A stretch of DNA of 39,261 bases, from NCBI GenBank assembly GCA_031411235.1, contig JANOAR010000099.1, forward strand, positions 1 to 39,261, read 5' to 3'. Source of the DNA: JANOAR01 sp031411235. GTDB lineage: Bacteria > Verrucomicrobiota > Verrucomicrobiia > Verrucomicrobiales > Verrucomicrobiaceae. Below the pieces are notes generated by a model. That model was not told where the DNA came from, did no database searches, and worked only from the letters and a program-made list of their open reading frames with translations. The position numbers and the translations under genes were made by a program. Shown piece after piece: positions 7,705-17,854 of the stretch (positions are counted from its first letter, which is position 1; each line of letters begins with the position of its first letter).

Positions 7705-9075
7705 ATGGCCGGCATCGGATTCCAACTACGTCGTCTCACCGCCTCCCGGACTTACTCCGGGCTCGTCGGTGCCTATGCCAGCGCAGCCATCATTAGCGCC
7801 GGGCCGTGGATGATCTCCATCATCTCGCTCATGTTCCTCACCTGGCTGCTGCAACAAGTGCTGCCGGGGGATCAGATCCGCCTCTTCACTGCGTCCATCA
7901 CTCACGTTTATGCCTTCGCGCTTATCATCACGGGGCCGTTGCAGATCGTCCTCACCCGCTACACCGCCGACCAGTACTCGCTGAAAACCCCCGAGCGCGT
8001 CTTCCCCAGCTTCCGTGGCGGGCTCGTCATCTCCACGCTACTCTCGACCCTCGTCGGCGGCGTTTTTTTCATCGGCTACGTCCCCGCGCCTATGGAGTTC
8101 CAACTCGGGGCTGCCGCCCTGCTCGTGTACGTCTCCGCCATCTTCGTCGCCAGCGTCTATCTCAGCGTCCTGCGCGAGTATTACCGCATCGTCTTCGCCT
8201 TCCTCGTCGGCTACGGCGCAGGCGTCGCCGCCGCCTGGCATCTGGCGCAGACGCATGGCATCATCGGCGCGATGGCCGGGCTGCTCGCTGGACACCTCGC
8301 CCTCTTCATCATGCTCGCCTACGCCGTGCGCCGCGAGCTGGGCAAAGGCACGGGCAGCATCTTCGCCTTCGTCGCTGCCGCGCTCAAACTGCCCGACCTC
8401 ATGCTCTGCGGGCTCTTCTACAACCTCGGCATCTGGATTGATAAATTCCTCTTCTGGTGGATGAGCCAGAGCAACGTCCAAGTCTCCGGCCTGCTGCACG
8501 CCGCGCCCGACTACGACCTCGCCATCTACCTCTCGCTGCTCTCCATCGTCCCCGGCATGGCCGTCTTCATCCTGCAAGTGGAGACCAGCTTCTCCGAGCG
8601 CTTCGACACCTTTTTCCACGCCGTCAATAACGGTCGCCCGCTCTCCGAAATCGTCGCTGCCAAGGATCAAATCATCCTCAGCCTGCAAGCCGGGTTCCAG
8701 CGCCTGCTCAAGGTGCAAGGCCTTACCACCGCGCTGCTCGTCGTCGGTGCCAACGAGCTGACCTCGTGGTTCCACGTCAGCCTTGTGCAGATCGGCATCT
8801 TCCGCATCACCCTCTTCGGCGCGTTCCTGCTCATGGCCTTCCTCGCCATGCTGACGGTGCTGTTTTACTTCAACGACCGCAAAGGAGCCCTGCTCTGCTC
8901 CTTCGTCTTCCTCCTCGCCAACACCGTCCTCAGCATCGCCACCGTGCTGCAAAATGAAGCCTGGTATGGCTTCGGCTTCGTCGTCGCCTCAGGCATCGGC
9001 CTGCTGCTCGCCGCCATGCGCGTGAACGCCCGACTGGAGGATTTGGAATACCACACCTTCACCGTGCGCGGGTGA
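7705..9075 (+). CDS. pelG: PelG, Pel polysaccharide inner-membrane transporter
   Basis: A 456-residue polytopic membrane protein with about 12 hydrophobic segments, the same length as Pseudomonas PelG. The opening MAGIGFQLRRLTAS and the first helix (YASAAIISAGPWMISIISL) are characteristic. PelG belongs to the MATE/MVF-like flippase fold and is thought to carry the growing polymer across the inner membrane with PelF. It is 161 bases downstream of pelF, the widest gap in the set, and that gap carries a heptameric repeat. The ATG at 7705 is clear. No gene for the periplasmic deacetylase PelA, PelB or PelC follows; the next gene is on the opposite strand. Confidence 0.93.
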   Translation: MAGIGFQLRRLTASRTYSGLVGAYASAAIISAGPWMISIISLMFLTWLLQQVLPGDQIRLFTASITHVYAFALIITGPLQIVLTRYTADQYSLKTPERVFPSFRGGLVISTLLSTLVGGVFFIGYVPAPMEFQLGAAALLVYVSAIFVASVYLSVLREYYRIVFAFLVGYGAGVAAAWHLAQTHGIIGAMAGLLAGHLALFIMLAYAVRRELGKGTGSIFAFVAAALKLPDLMLCGLFYNLGIWIDKFLFWWMSQSNVQVSGLLHAAPDYDLAIYLSLLSIVPGMAVFILQVETSFSERFDTFFHAVNNGRPLSEIVAAKDQIILSLQAGFQRLLKVQGLTTALLVVGANELTSWFHVSLVQIGIFRITLFGAFLLMAFLAMLTVLFYFNDRKGALLCSFVFLLANTVLSIATVLQNEAWYGFGFVVASGIGLLLAAMRVNARLEDLEYHTFTVRG

Positions 9076-9101
9076 GAGGTATGGAGCGCGGGGTTCCCGC
9101 C

Positions 9102-9560
9102 TTAATGCCAGCCGTAAGCCAGTGCCCAGAAGACCGATGTATCGGTCTTCGAGGTGACGGAGAAGATGAGCGTGTAGCTCCCTGTGGCGGGGGGATTCAC
9201 CCGCACGGAAGTGAAGGTAGGGCCGAGGCCGATTTTGGTGGCGATCTGGATGGGCTTGGCGTTGGCGTCGAGGACTTGGAGGTCGAGCTTGCAGTTCTCG
9301 TTCGCCGTGCCGAGCCAGAAGGCATACTCGTTGCCCTTGAAGAGCTGGTGGCGAATCATGAGCTGTTGGCCGGACTTGACTTCACCATTCCAGAAGTCCT
9401 CGCGCACGATGAAGCCGAGATCGACAAAGGGCGCGGCGGCCTCCATGGCGTAGCTATGGGCGTCGTCCACGGTGGCGTTGACGGGGAGGGATAAGGCGAA
9501 GACGAGCGCGAGGCTGGCGAGCCGTGCGAAGCGCATCCGAGGGGGAGTGACTGCGTTCAT
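9102..9560 (-). CDS. secreted hypothetical protein, beta-rich
   Basis: A 152-residue protein from the ATG at 9560 (a start at 9581 would add seven residues). The N-terminus is a typical signal peptide: basic MRFAR, a hydrophobic core and a probable cut after LPVNA. The mature part looks like a beta sandwich (WLGTANENCKLDLQVLDANA, SVRVNPPATGSYTLIFSVTS), as in periplasmic or surface modules. No family is recognised. It lies 39 bases downstream of the gene at 9600-10418 and is probably cotranscribed. A 10-bp inverted repeat (9129-9150) lies near the end of the coding region. It converges on pelG with 26 bases between stops. Confidence 0.7.
   Translation of the reverse strand: MNAVTPPRMRFARLASLALVFALSLPVNATVDDAHSYAMEAAAPFVDLGFIVREDFWNGEVKSGQQLMIRHQLFKGNEYAFWLGTANENCKLDLQVLDANAKPIQIATKIGLGPTFTSVRVNPPATGSYTLIFSVTSKTDTSVFWALAYGWH
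9129..9150 (-). terminator. near-palindrome, possible hairpin at gene 3' end
   Basis: GAAGACCGAT and ATCGGTCTTC form a perfect 10-bp stem with a two-base spacer, inside the last 50 bases of the secreted-protein gene. There is no T-run, so it could equally be an RNA-stabilising hairpin or a protein-binding palindrome. It lies between convergent genes. Confidence 0.3.
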
Positions 9561-9599
9561 AGATGAGCGAAAGACGTGCAAGGGAGAGTGAGTGGAGGG

Positions 9600-10418
9600 C
9601 TACTCGGCAGTGACGATGAGCTTGAGCAGATCGTTGCAGATCTTTCCAATGGTGGTGACGGACTCCTGGCTGACGCCTGAGGCGCTGCCGTCCATGAGCA
9701 CTTTGACTTGGCCGAGCCCTTTTTCGATGGTCTGAATGGTGGTCGAGCCTTTCACCCCTTTGGACATGATGCTGATTTGTTTGAGGAAGTGCTCCAGCAA
9801 CATGGGCTGGAAGAGCAGCTCGGAGCGGTCGGGGGAGAAGTTTTTTCCCACCACGGCGGTGACGGCGGCGGTGCCGCGCAACCAGCCACCAAGGCTGACG
9901 CACTGGGCGAGGTCGCTGTCTTTGCGCTTGGCCATTTCTTCGCGGACGGTCTTCTGGGTAAGGTCGAACTCCTTGCGAATCATCGGCCAGTCGCCTTTGT
10001 TGGCAGCGTCGAGGATGCTGTTGGCGTGAGGCAAGACGGCGTTTTTGATGCCGAGACTGGTCGCGACGGCGATGACTTCGCGGCCAATGTCTTCGACGGC
10101 TTTTTTATCCTGGGCCTGCACGGCGACGAAGCCTTCGGCGACGTGATTGCCAAACAGCAGGGCGAGGTGGGTGCGGTCGCTGCCTTTGGCGGCATCTACG
10201 CCACGCAGTTCCTGCCGCCAGTTGGGCTCACCGAGCTTGTCCAAGACAGAAAAAATTTCGCTCGGCACGGGGACGACGACTTCTTCGACGACGTAGCCGG
10301 GGAACTTGGCGGGATCAAAATTTTGCACTCCAGCAGTGCTGCCTTCGGCGGCGTGAGCGGTGGCTGCACCGAGGGTGCAAACAGTGGAGAAGACGATGGT
10401 GCGAAGGGTTGATTTCAT
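9600..10418 (-). CDS. secreted hypothetical protein, mostly helical
   Basis: A 272-residue protein from the ATG at 10418, where a clear signal peptide begins (MKSTLRTIVFSTVCTLGAAT, probable cut after AHA). An upstream in-frame start at 10526 would bury the signal and is rejected. The mature protein is mostly alpha-helical, with long amphipathic stretches (DKKAVEDIGREVIAVATSL and KTVREEMAKRKDSDLAQC). No enzyme motif or known family is recognised. It is the first gene of a probable two-gene minus-strand unit with 9102-9560. Its start is 175 bases from kdsB, which runs the other way. Confidence 0.75.
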   Translation of the reverse strand: MKSTLRTIVFSTVCTLGAATAHAAEGSTAGVQNFDPAKFPGYVVEEVVVPVPSEIFSVLDKLGEPNWRQELRGVDAAKGSDRTHLALLFGNHVAEGFVAVQAQDKKAVEDIGREVIAVATSLGIKNAVLPHANSILDAANKGDWPMIRKEFDLTQKTVREEMAKRKDSDLAQCVSLGGWLRGTAAVTAVVGKNFSPDRSELLFQPMLLEHFLKQISIMSKGVKGSTTIQTIEKGLGQVKVLMDGSASGVSQESVTTIGKICNDLLKLIVTAE

Positions 10419-10592
10419 AGTAACGGTGGAACCCAGTAAAGGAGCGTTTGAAGGCGGGAAACGAAAGCCATTTCCACCTGTATAGCAAACACTTTGAAGC
10501 CACGCCAGATGGGGCATTAAACCCATTGCGAAAACCGTTTGCGCAGCCCTTCATATCGCGCCATTTCGGGCGAACCCGCTCGTTCCAACCAC

Positions 10593-11348
10593 TTGCATCA
10601 TTCCACTCGCACACTCGTCGCCATCCCTGCTCGTTGGGGTTCCACTCGGTTCCCCGGCAAGTCGCTCCACCTCATCGACGGCAAGCCTCTAGTGCAACAT
10701 GTCTGGGAGCGCTGCCAGCAGTGCCAGCAGGTCGATGATGTGGTCATCGCCACCGATGACGAGCGTATCGTAGAAGCTGCCAAAGGCTTTGGCGCGAAGG
10801 CCGTGATGACATCGCCACAGCACCCGAGCGGCACGGATCGTATCGCCGAGGCCGCACTGGCCTACCCCAACCATCCCCTCATTATCAACGTGCAAGGCGA
10901 TGAGCCGCTGATCTCACCCGTGCTGATCGACGAGCTGGCTACGACGCTGCGCCAGAACAGCCACATCGCCATGATCACAGCGGCAGCACCCATCCATGAT
11001 GCCGAGCAAATCAAAGACCCCAACGTGGTCAAGGTGGTGCTCGATGTCCATGGTGATGCGCTGTATTTCTCCCGCTCAGTGTTGCCTTTCGTGCGCGATG
11101 CTGGCGTCGTAACCAAGCATCGTCGCCATCTCGGCATCTATGGCTTTCGCCGCGAGTTCCTGCACGAGTTCGTCTCATGGCCGCCATCGATGCTGGAAAT
11201 GACCGAGTCGCTGGAACAACTTCGCGCCTTGGAAAATGGCACACGTATCCGCGTCGTGCTGACCGATGACATCTCGCCGGGCGTCGATACTCTACAACAA
11301 GCCCACGCCGTCGAGAGGCTCATGCAGAGTCAGCGTTCGGCCTCTTAA
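10593..11348 (+). CDS. kdsB: 3-deoxy-manno-octulosonate cytidylyltransferase (CMP-Kdo synthetase)
   Basis: Activates Kdo with CTP to give CMP-Kdo for lipid A/LPS core assembly in the cytosol. Family motifs are IPARWGSTRFPGK near the N-terminus (nucleotide binding), VIATDDERI, SGTDRIAEA, NVQGDEPLI (catalytic, Mg-binding), HLGIYGFRREFL and ESLEQLRALENG. From the TTG at 10593 it has 251 residues, close to the usual 245-255. A further upstream TTG (10539) would add 18 residues not typical of the family. No ATG lies ahead of the first conserved block. pyrG follows 49 bases downstream and supplies the CTP co-substrate, so the pair is probably cotranscribed. Confidence 0.95.
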   Translation: MHHSTRTLVAIPARWGSTRFPGKSLHLIDGKPLVQHVWERCQQCQQVDDVVIATDDERIVEAAKGFGAKAVMTSPQHPSGTDRIAEAALAYPNHPLIINVQGDEPLISPVLIDELATTLRQNSHIAMITAAAPIHDAEQIKDPNVVKVVLDVHGDALYFSRSVLPFVRDAGVVTKHRRHLGIYGFRREFLHEFVSWPPSMLEMTESLEQLRALENGTRIRVVLTDDISPGVDTLQQAHAVERLMQSQRSAS

Positions 11349-11397
11349 TTTCTCTTCCAATTCCCCCTCTTCGAACCTCAATCTTTTTCCTTTTCAC

Positions 11398-13002
<1,605 letters not shown>

Positions 13003-13064
13003 AGCCTTGCCTTGGCGTTGAACGCTCGTTACTAAGGGCTCGCTCGACTACGCCACGCCCCTGA

Positions 13065-15671
13065 ATGGACTGGGAACACCCAAAACTGCTGCTCCTCGCG
13101 ATCCCGCTCGTGGTGCTACTGCTATGGATCGAGCAGCACTCGGCGCATCCCATGGTCGGGCTGCGCAAGCGTTTGCTGCTGGTCATCCGTGCGCTGTGCA
13201 TCCTCCTCGTATTGCTTGCGCTCGCAGGACCAGCCAAGGTTTCGCAAACAGGGCAGCGGGCGATGGTGATGGTGCTCGACCACTCGCAGAGCTTGGGAGC
13301 CGAGGGATTAAAGGCGGTCTTCGCCAAGGCGGCGGCGATGCGTACGGCTATCGGTAGCGATGTGGAGTGTGCCTTCGTCGCCCTGGGTGATGAGCCTGCG
13401 CTGATCCCAAACAACACCAAGCTAGAAGCAACCCCTGAGCGTCTCGCGTGGCAGACGCAGCACGGCGGGCAGAGTCATCTAGCACGAGCCGTAGAGTTTG
13501 CGCGGGCGCTGTTCCCAGCGGGCACAAGTCGGCACATTGTGTTGATCAGCGATGGCCACGAGACGCGCGGTAGCTTGCTGGAAGCGGCACGCGATGCCTC
13601 CGTCGCAGGCATCCGCCTTCATACCATCGCCGTCGCTGGCCCACGCAGGCCCGATGTGCGGGTGCGCGAGTTGTTACCGAGTCGCTCACGTTTGCATGAA
13701 GGGGCGGCTTTGACGCTGACGGCGATGCTCGACGGCACGATGGATGGCGCAGGCATCGTGAAGCTGTACGAGAATGGCATCGAAGTCGATAAACGGCCCG
13801 TAACGATGAAGGCGGGCGAGTCGCAGGCCGTCGCCTTCAGCCGCTCGCCGCCCGTGCGGAACATCTACAAATATCGCGCCGTGCTCGATGGTTTCGCGGG
13901 CGATACATTGCCTGCTAACAACGACGCGATGACGCTCGTCGATGTGCGCGGACGCCTGCGCATGCTGCTCTGCGAGGGCGAACCAGCGGAGGCCACCTAC
14001 CTCATCCAGGCGATGGAGAAAGAAGGCATCCAACTAGAGCTGCGACAAGCCGGAAGCATCCCGCAGACGCTCGAAGAACTCGCGGGCTACGATGCCGTCA
14101 TCCTCTCCGACATCCCCGCGCGGCAGGTCGGTGAAGCGGCGATGAACGCCATGCGTGAGTACGCAGACAAGCTCGGCGGAGGGCTCATCATGCTCGGCGG
14201 GCCAAATAGTTTTGGCGTCGGCGGCTACTACCGCACGCCGATTGAAGAGATGCTGCCCGTGCGCTTAAAAAGTCCTGACGAAGAGGAAAAACAAAGCAGC
14301 GCCTTAGCCATCGTTATGGATCGCAGTGGCTCGATGATGGGCGACAAAATCGAGACCGCAAAGAGCGCTGCCGTAGCTGCCGCCGAAGTGCTGGGGCGCA
14401 ATGATTCGCTCGGCGTGTATGCCTTCGACAGCGACGCCAAGGTAGTGACGCCGATGACGCGCCTGACCTCTGTGGCTACTATCGCCGGACAGATCGCTGC
14501 CATCACGGCAGGTGGCGGCACCAACCTGGAGCCCGCATTAAAACAAGCCCGTGAGGCCCTGCAACGCGTGAAGGCCAAGGTGCGCCACATGATCATCCTC
14601 ACCGATGGCCAGACCAGCGGTGAGGGTTATGAAAACACCGCCTCGCAGTGCCGTGCCGAGGGCATCACGATTTCCACCGTGGCCATCGGCGAGGGCTCAC
14701 ACGTCGGCCTGCTGCAAGCCATCGCAGCGGCGGGCGGTGGCCAGGCTTACAGCACCAACGACGTCGCCAGCATCACGCGCATCTTCACCCAGGACACGCT
14801 GATGCACACAGGCCGCATGATCCGCGAGGAACCCTTCGAGGCAGTCATGGCGGAAAAGCATCCGATGCTCGCTGGCTTCGAGAAATGGGATGATCCCGCA
14901 CTGCGACCACCCGCGCTGCTCGGCTATGTGAAGACGCTACGCAAAGCCAACGCGCAGGTGCCGTTGACTACCGACCTCGGCGATCCACTGCTCGCGCATT
15001 GGCGCTTCGGTCTGGGCAAAGTGACTGCCTTTACCAGCGATGCGAAGAGCCGTTGGGCCTCGTTATGGATCAGCCGCTGGCCGGAGTTTCCAAGGTTCTG
15101 GAGCCAAGTGCTGCGCGAGACCGCGAGGCCACCGCAAGGCCAGCACATGGACTTGCGCACGGTGATGCAAGGCGATGACGCGCACCTCGCAGTGGACTTA
15201 TTACAAGATGCTGCCACGCGAGCCAACGACGCGCGGGTGGAGGCCGAGGTGTTCTTCGTCGCAGCCGACACACTCGGTGCGCCATTGAAGCCCATCGCCA
15301 AACTTAGCCTCGGCCAGAGCGGCCCCGGTTTATACGAGGGAAGTTTCCGCCCCGATGCCGCCGGCGTCTATCTCATCCGCGCCCAGTCCGGGGCCGATAT
15401 GGTATCGGCGGGGCTGGTGCATAACCCGAGCAGTGAGGCCAGTCTGGGCACGGTTAATACGCAGCTTTTGAAGGACGCAGCCGCAGCCACGGGCGGCGAG
15501 TTTATGGCAGACCCTGTTCATGCCCCCGAGCTGCACAGCACCCAGGCCACGCAGTTCATCGAGCTTTGGCCACCGCTTGTGATGGCGCTGCTGCTGCTGT
15601 TCCTGTTCGATGTATGCGTGCGTCGCTGGGAGCACGTGGTGGGTCTGTGGCAGAGCGTGCTGAAGCGGTGA
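13065..15671 (+). CDS. large membrane protein with two VWA domains and a GATase-like domain
   Basis: An 868-residue protein. Two N-terminal membrane helices (about 8-22 and 38-56) precede a first von Willebrand A domain with a DxSxS metal site (DHSQS), a central glutamine-amidotransferase-like segment (YDAVILSDIP ... GGGLIMLGGPNSFG, about 340-390) and a second VWA domain with an intact MIDAS (MDRSGSMMG; TDGQTS). A C-terminal beta-rich part and a final membrane helix (about 838-857) follow. This layout is common in Bat-like/VWA membrane proteins of Planctomycetes and Verrucomicrobia; their exact role is unknown, and MoxR ATPases often accompany them. No moxR is in the window. It starts 62 bases after pyrG. 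Its 3' end overlaps the convergent acyltransferase by 116 bases. Confidence 0.88.
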   Translation: MDWEHPKLLLLAIPLVVLLLWIEQHSAHPMVGLRKRLLLVIRALCILLVLLALAGPAKVSQTGQRAMVMVLDHSQSLGAEGLKAVFAKAAAMRTAIGSDVECAFVALGDEPALIPNNTKLEATPERLAWQTQHGGQSHLARAVEFARALFPAGTSRHIVLISDGHETRGSLLEAARDASVAGIRLHTIAVAGPRRPDVRVRELLPSRSRLHEGAALTLTAMLDGTMDGAGIVKLYENGIEVDKRPVTMKAGESQAVAFSRSPPVRNIYKYRAVLDGFAGDTLPANNDAMTLVDVRGRLRMLLCEGEPAEATYLIQAMEKEGIQLELRQAGSIPQTLEELAGYDAVILSDIPARQVGEAAMNAMREYADKLGGGLIMLGGPNSFGVGGYYRTPIEEMLPVRLKSPDEEEKQSSALAIVMDRSGSMMGDKIETAKSAAVAAAEVLGRNDSLGVYAFDSDAKVVTPMTRLTSVATIAGQIAAITAGGGTNLEPALKQAREALQRVKAKVRHMIILTDGQTSGEGYENTASQCRAEGITISTVAIGEGSHVGLLQAIAAAGGGQAYSTNDVASITRIFTQDTLMHTGRMIREEPFEAVMAEKHPMLAGFEKWDDPALRPPALLGYVKTLRKANAQVPLTTDLGDPLLAHWRFGLGKVTAFTSDAKSRWASLWISRWPEFPRFWSQVLRETARPPQGQHMDLRTVMQGDDAHLAVDLLQDAATRANDARVEAEVFFVAADTLGAPLKPIAKLSLGQSGPGLYEGSFRPDAAGVYLIRAQSGADMVSAGLVHNPSSEASLGTVNTQLLKDAAAATGGEFMADPVHAPELHSTQATQFIELWPPLVMALLLLFLFDVCVRRWEHVVGLWQSVLKR

Positions 15672-17610
15672 TGCCTATCCCCAGCAACGGTTGGATCGAC
15701 TTCTTGATGTGTTCGCGAGCCCTTGCCGCGCCGCTTTCTGAGAGGTGATCGCCATCGACATAGAGCACGTCCTGGTTGTCCAACACGCGGACTTTATGGT
15801 TCGGCCCAGCATAGAGATCGCACACGGGCACCAGTGTCACGTTCTTGAATTCAGCCGCGATGGTCTGGATCAACTGACGTCCTTTTTCATGATGCTGCGG
15901 GTCGCCTTGCGGCAGGTACTGCGGCTCGCCTGCCTTGGGCACGAAGCCTTTAAAGCAGAGATACTGGGTGATGTTTACACGGTTCACCGCCAGCGCTGGG
16001 GGTTGCTCGATCAAGATCACATGCTGGACATGCTGCTCCAAAAACTGAAACAACCCGCGCACCTCGTCCATGGTGTAGGATTCCCAACGAGCGACAAACA
16101 CAACGACTTGAGGCTTGGCCTGCTCGATGGATTCAAGCCGCTTTACATCATAGAGATACTTCTCTTCTGAACTGAGGAATCTAATCTTTTGATCCTTGTC
16201 CACAGGCCACTGGATGAAGGGACGAATCCCCGCCATCGCATTGAAGGACACGCTGACGCCCCATTCTTTGCACAGCGCATCAATCGTGCTGCTCCACATC
16301 TCGGCATGAGAATCGCCCATGACCATGACCGTCGGGGTCTCACTGCCGTAGCGTTTGACGATGCCGCCTTCGCGATAGGCCTCTGCATGCGCTTTCTCCC
16401 GTTCAGGGACGACCACACCGTAGAGAAGTTGTTTGGACTCGGGTATCGAGAAGGGGTGCGGATTGGTTTCGTACTGCGAGCCTTTATAAACCATCGTCGA
16501 GAACCCGCGTGCCTCATACACACCCGACGACGACGCGAGCAGCACCGCGCAAGCGAGCGCCGTTGCAAAGCCAAACCCTATCGGTAGCATCGCCCGTTTG
16601 CTCGACCGTGCGGGCTTCTCCACCCAGCAATAAGAGCCCAGGGTGAGCGCGAGCATCAGCAGAACATCCAGCGCCCAGTGATGCGGCAAGGTGTGCTTGG
16701 CGAACACCAGCACGGGCCAATGCCAGATATAGAGCGAGTACGAGATCTTCCCGATAAACACGACGGGAGCCCGTGAAAGCAGCCAATGAACTGGCCCCGA
16801 CTGACCAAAAGCAATGACCAACACCGCGCCAATAACAGGCAGCACAAAACTCGCCGACACGCCTGCCTCACCCGATACAAAAGCATACGAAGCCGCAACC
16901 ATGAGCACTCCCACGACACTCGCACAGGAGGTGCGCCATGAAGGCACTAGCTTACCCGCAGGACGAGCCACCCAAGCAGCCAAGAAGCACCCGGCCCCCA
17001 TCTCCCACGCACGCGTCGGCAGCAGGAAAAAGGCAGCGTTCGGATTGTAGTGCGCTCCCAGCAAAAACACCGCTAGCCCCACGCCCATGAGCGCCAGCGA
17101 AAACTTCATGAGCCATTGTGGTTTATAGCGCAGCACCAGCACCAGCATCGCGGGGAAAAAGAAGTAAAACTGCTCTTCTACCGACAGCGACCAAGTGTGC
17201 AGGAAGGGCGAACTCTCCGCCTGTTGCCCCCAGTAATTGCCCGTCATGCGCCACATCGCAATGTTGGCAAATGACAGCAGCGCCGCCACGCCCTGGAACC
17301 CCATCGCAGGCTGTTCCCCTCGGAAGACCAAGAGCTGCGTCACCACCACGCACACCAGCACCATCGCGATCAGCACAGGCAAGATGCGCCGTACTCGCCG
17401 CACCCAAAAAGCGCGGAAGGAAAACGTGCCTGCCGCGCATTCGCGCAGAATAATCGAGGTGATCAAAAACCCCGAGATTACAAAGAACACATCCACTCCC
17501 AGAAAGCCCCCTTTAAGCCATCCGCTGTTCATGTGAAACAGCACCACGGGAAGTACAGCCAAGGCGCGCAAGCCGTCAATTTCAGGCCGGTATTCAGACC
17601 TAGCGCTCAT
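15556..17610 (-). CDS. OafA-type acyltransferase (acyltransferase-3 plus SGNH domain)
   Basis: A 684-residue protein. The N-terminal acyltransferase-3 domain has about 10 membrane helices (about 8-370) and opens with EYRPEIDGLRALAVLPVV, with the usual FLGVDVFFVISGFLIT and SLSVEEQFYFFFP blocks. The C-terminal periplasmic SGNH domain has its nucleophile Ser434 in MGDSHAEMW and the Asp619/His622 pair in VDGDHLSESG. Such proteins O-acetylate cell-surface polysaccharides such as O-antigen or exopolysaccharide; the acceptor is unknown. The last roughly 40 residues after the SGNH fold are Ala/Arg-rich and lie over the convergent VWA gene, so this tail is likely non-functional. The region upstream is A+T-rich. 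Confidence 0.92.
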   Translation of the reverse strand: MSARSEYRPEIDGLRALAVLPVVLFHMNSGWLKGGFLGVDVFFVISGFLITSIILRECAAGTFSFRAFWVRRVRRILPVLIAMVLVCVVVTQLLVFRGEQPAMGFQGVAALLSFANIAMWRMTGNYWGQQAESSPFLHTWSLSVEEQFYFFFPAMLVLVLRYKPQWLMKFSLALMGVGLAVFLLGAHYNPNAAFFLLPTRAWEMGAGCFLAAWVARPAGKLVPSWRTSCASVVGVLMVAASYAFVSGEAGVSASFVLPVIGAVLVIAFGQSGPVHWLLSRAPVVFIGKISYSLYIWHWPVLVFAKHTLPHHWALDVLLMLALTLGSYCWVEKPARSSKRAMLPIGFGFATALACAVLLASSSGVYEARGFSTMVYKGSQYETNPHPFSIPESKQLLYGVVVPEREKAHAEAYREGGIVKRYGSETPTVMVMGDSHAEMWSSTIDALCKEWGVSVSFNAMAGIRPFIQWPVDKDQKIRFLSSEEKYLYDVKRLESIEQAKPQVVVFVARWESYTMDEVRGLFQFLEQHVQHVILIEQPPALAVNRVNITQYLCFKGFVPKAGEPQYLPQGDPQHHEKGRQLIQTIAAEFKNVTLVPVCDLYAGPNHKVRVLDNQDVLYVDGDHLSESGAARAREHIKKSIQPLLGIGITASARSATDPPRAPSDARIHRTGTAAAAPSQAVAKAR

Positions 17611-17854
17611 GATGCGGCCCCTCCTTCGGCATACACGTGCCCAACCCGCTGATCATCCAGATGTCCTGACGAAACGATTGTCCAAAATAATAAGTGACGA
17701 ATGATCGAAACGATGGTTTCATATTATGGTAATTATGGTTAATAATATTAGTTTGTCGAATCAATAGTTCCATGATCCCAATTTTCTGAAGTTCTCCTCG
17801 CTACAAACGAGAAGTCTGAAGCCCCCGAGTCCTCCATTTTTCTTCCCTCCACCC
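17611..17854. promoter_or_regulatory. A+T-rich divergent intergenic region
   Basis: A 244-base spacer between the divergent acyltransferase and PEP-CTERM genes. Positions about 17690-17770 are markedly A+T-rich for this genome (for example ATTATGGTAATTATGG and TTAATAATATTAG), which suits promoters for both genes. No exact -10/-35 pair is claimed and no gene is visible. Confidence 0.35.
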
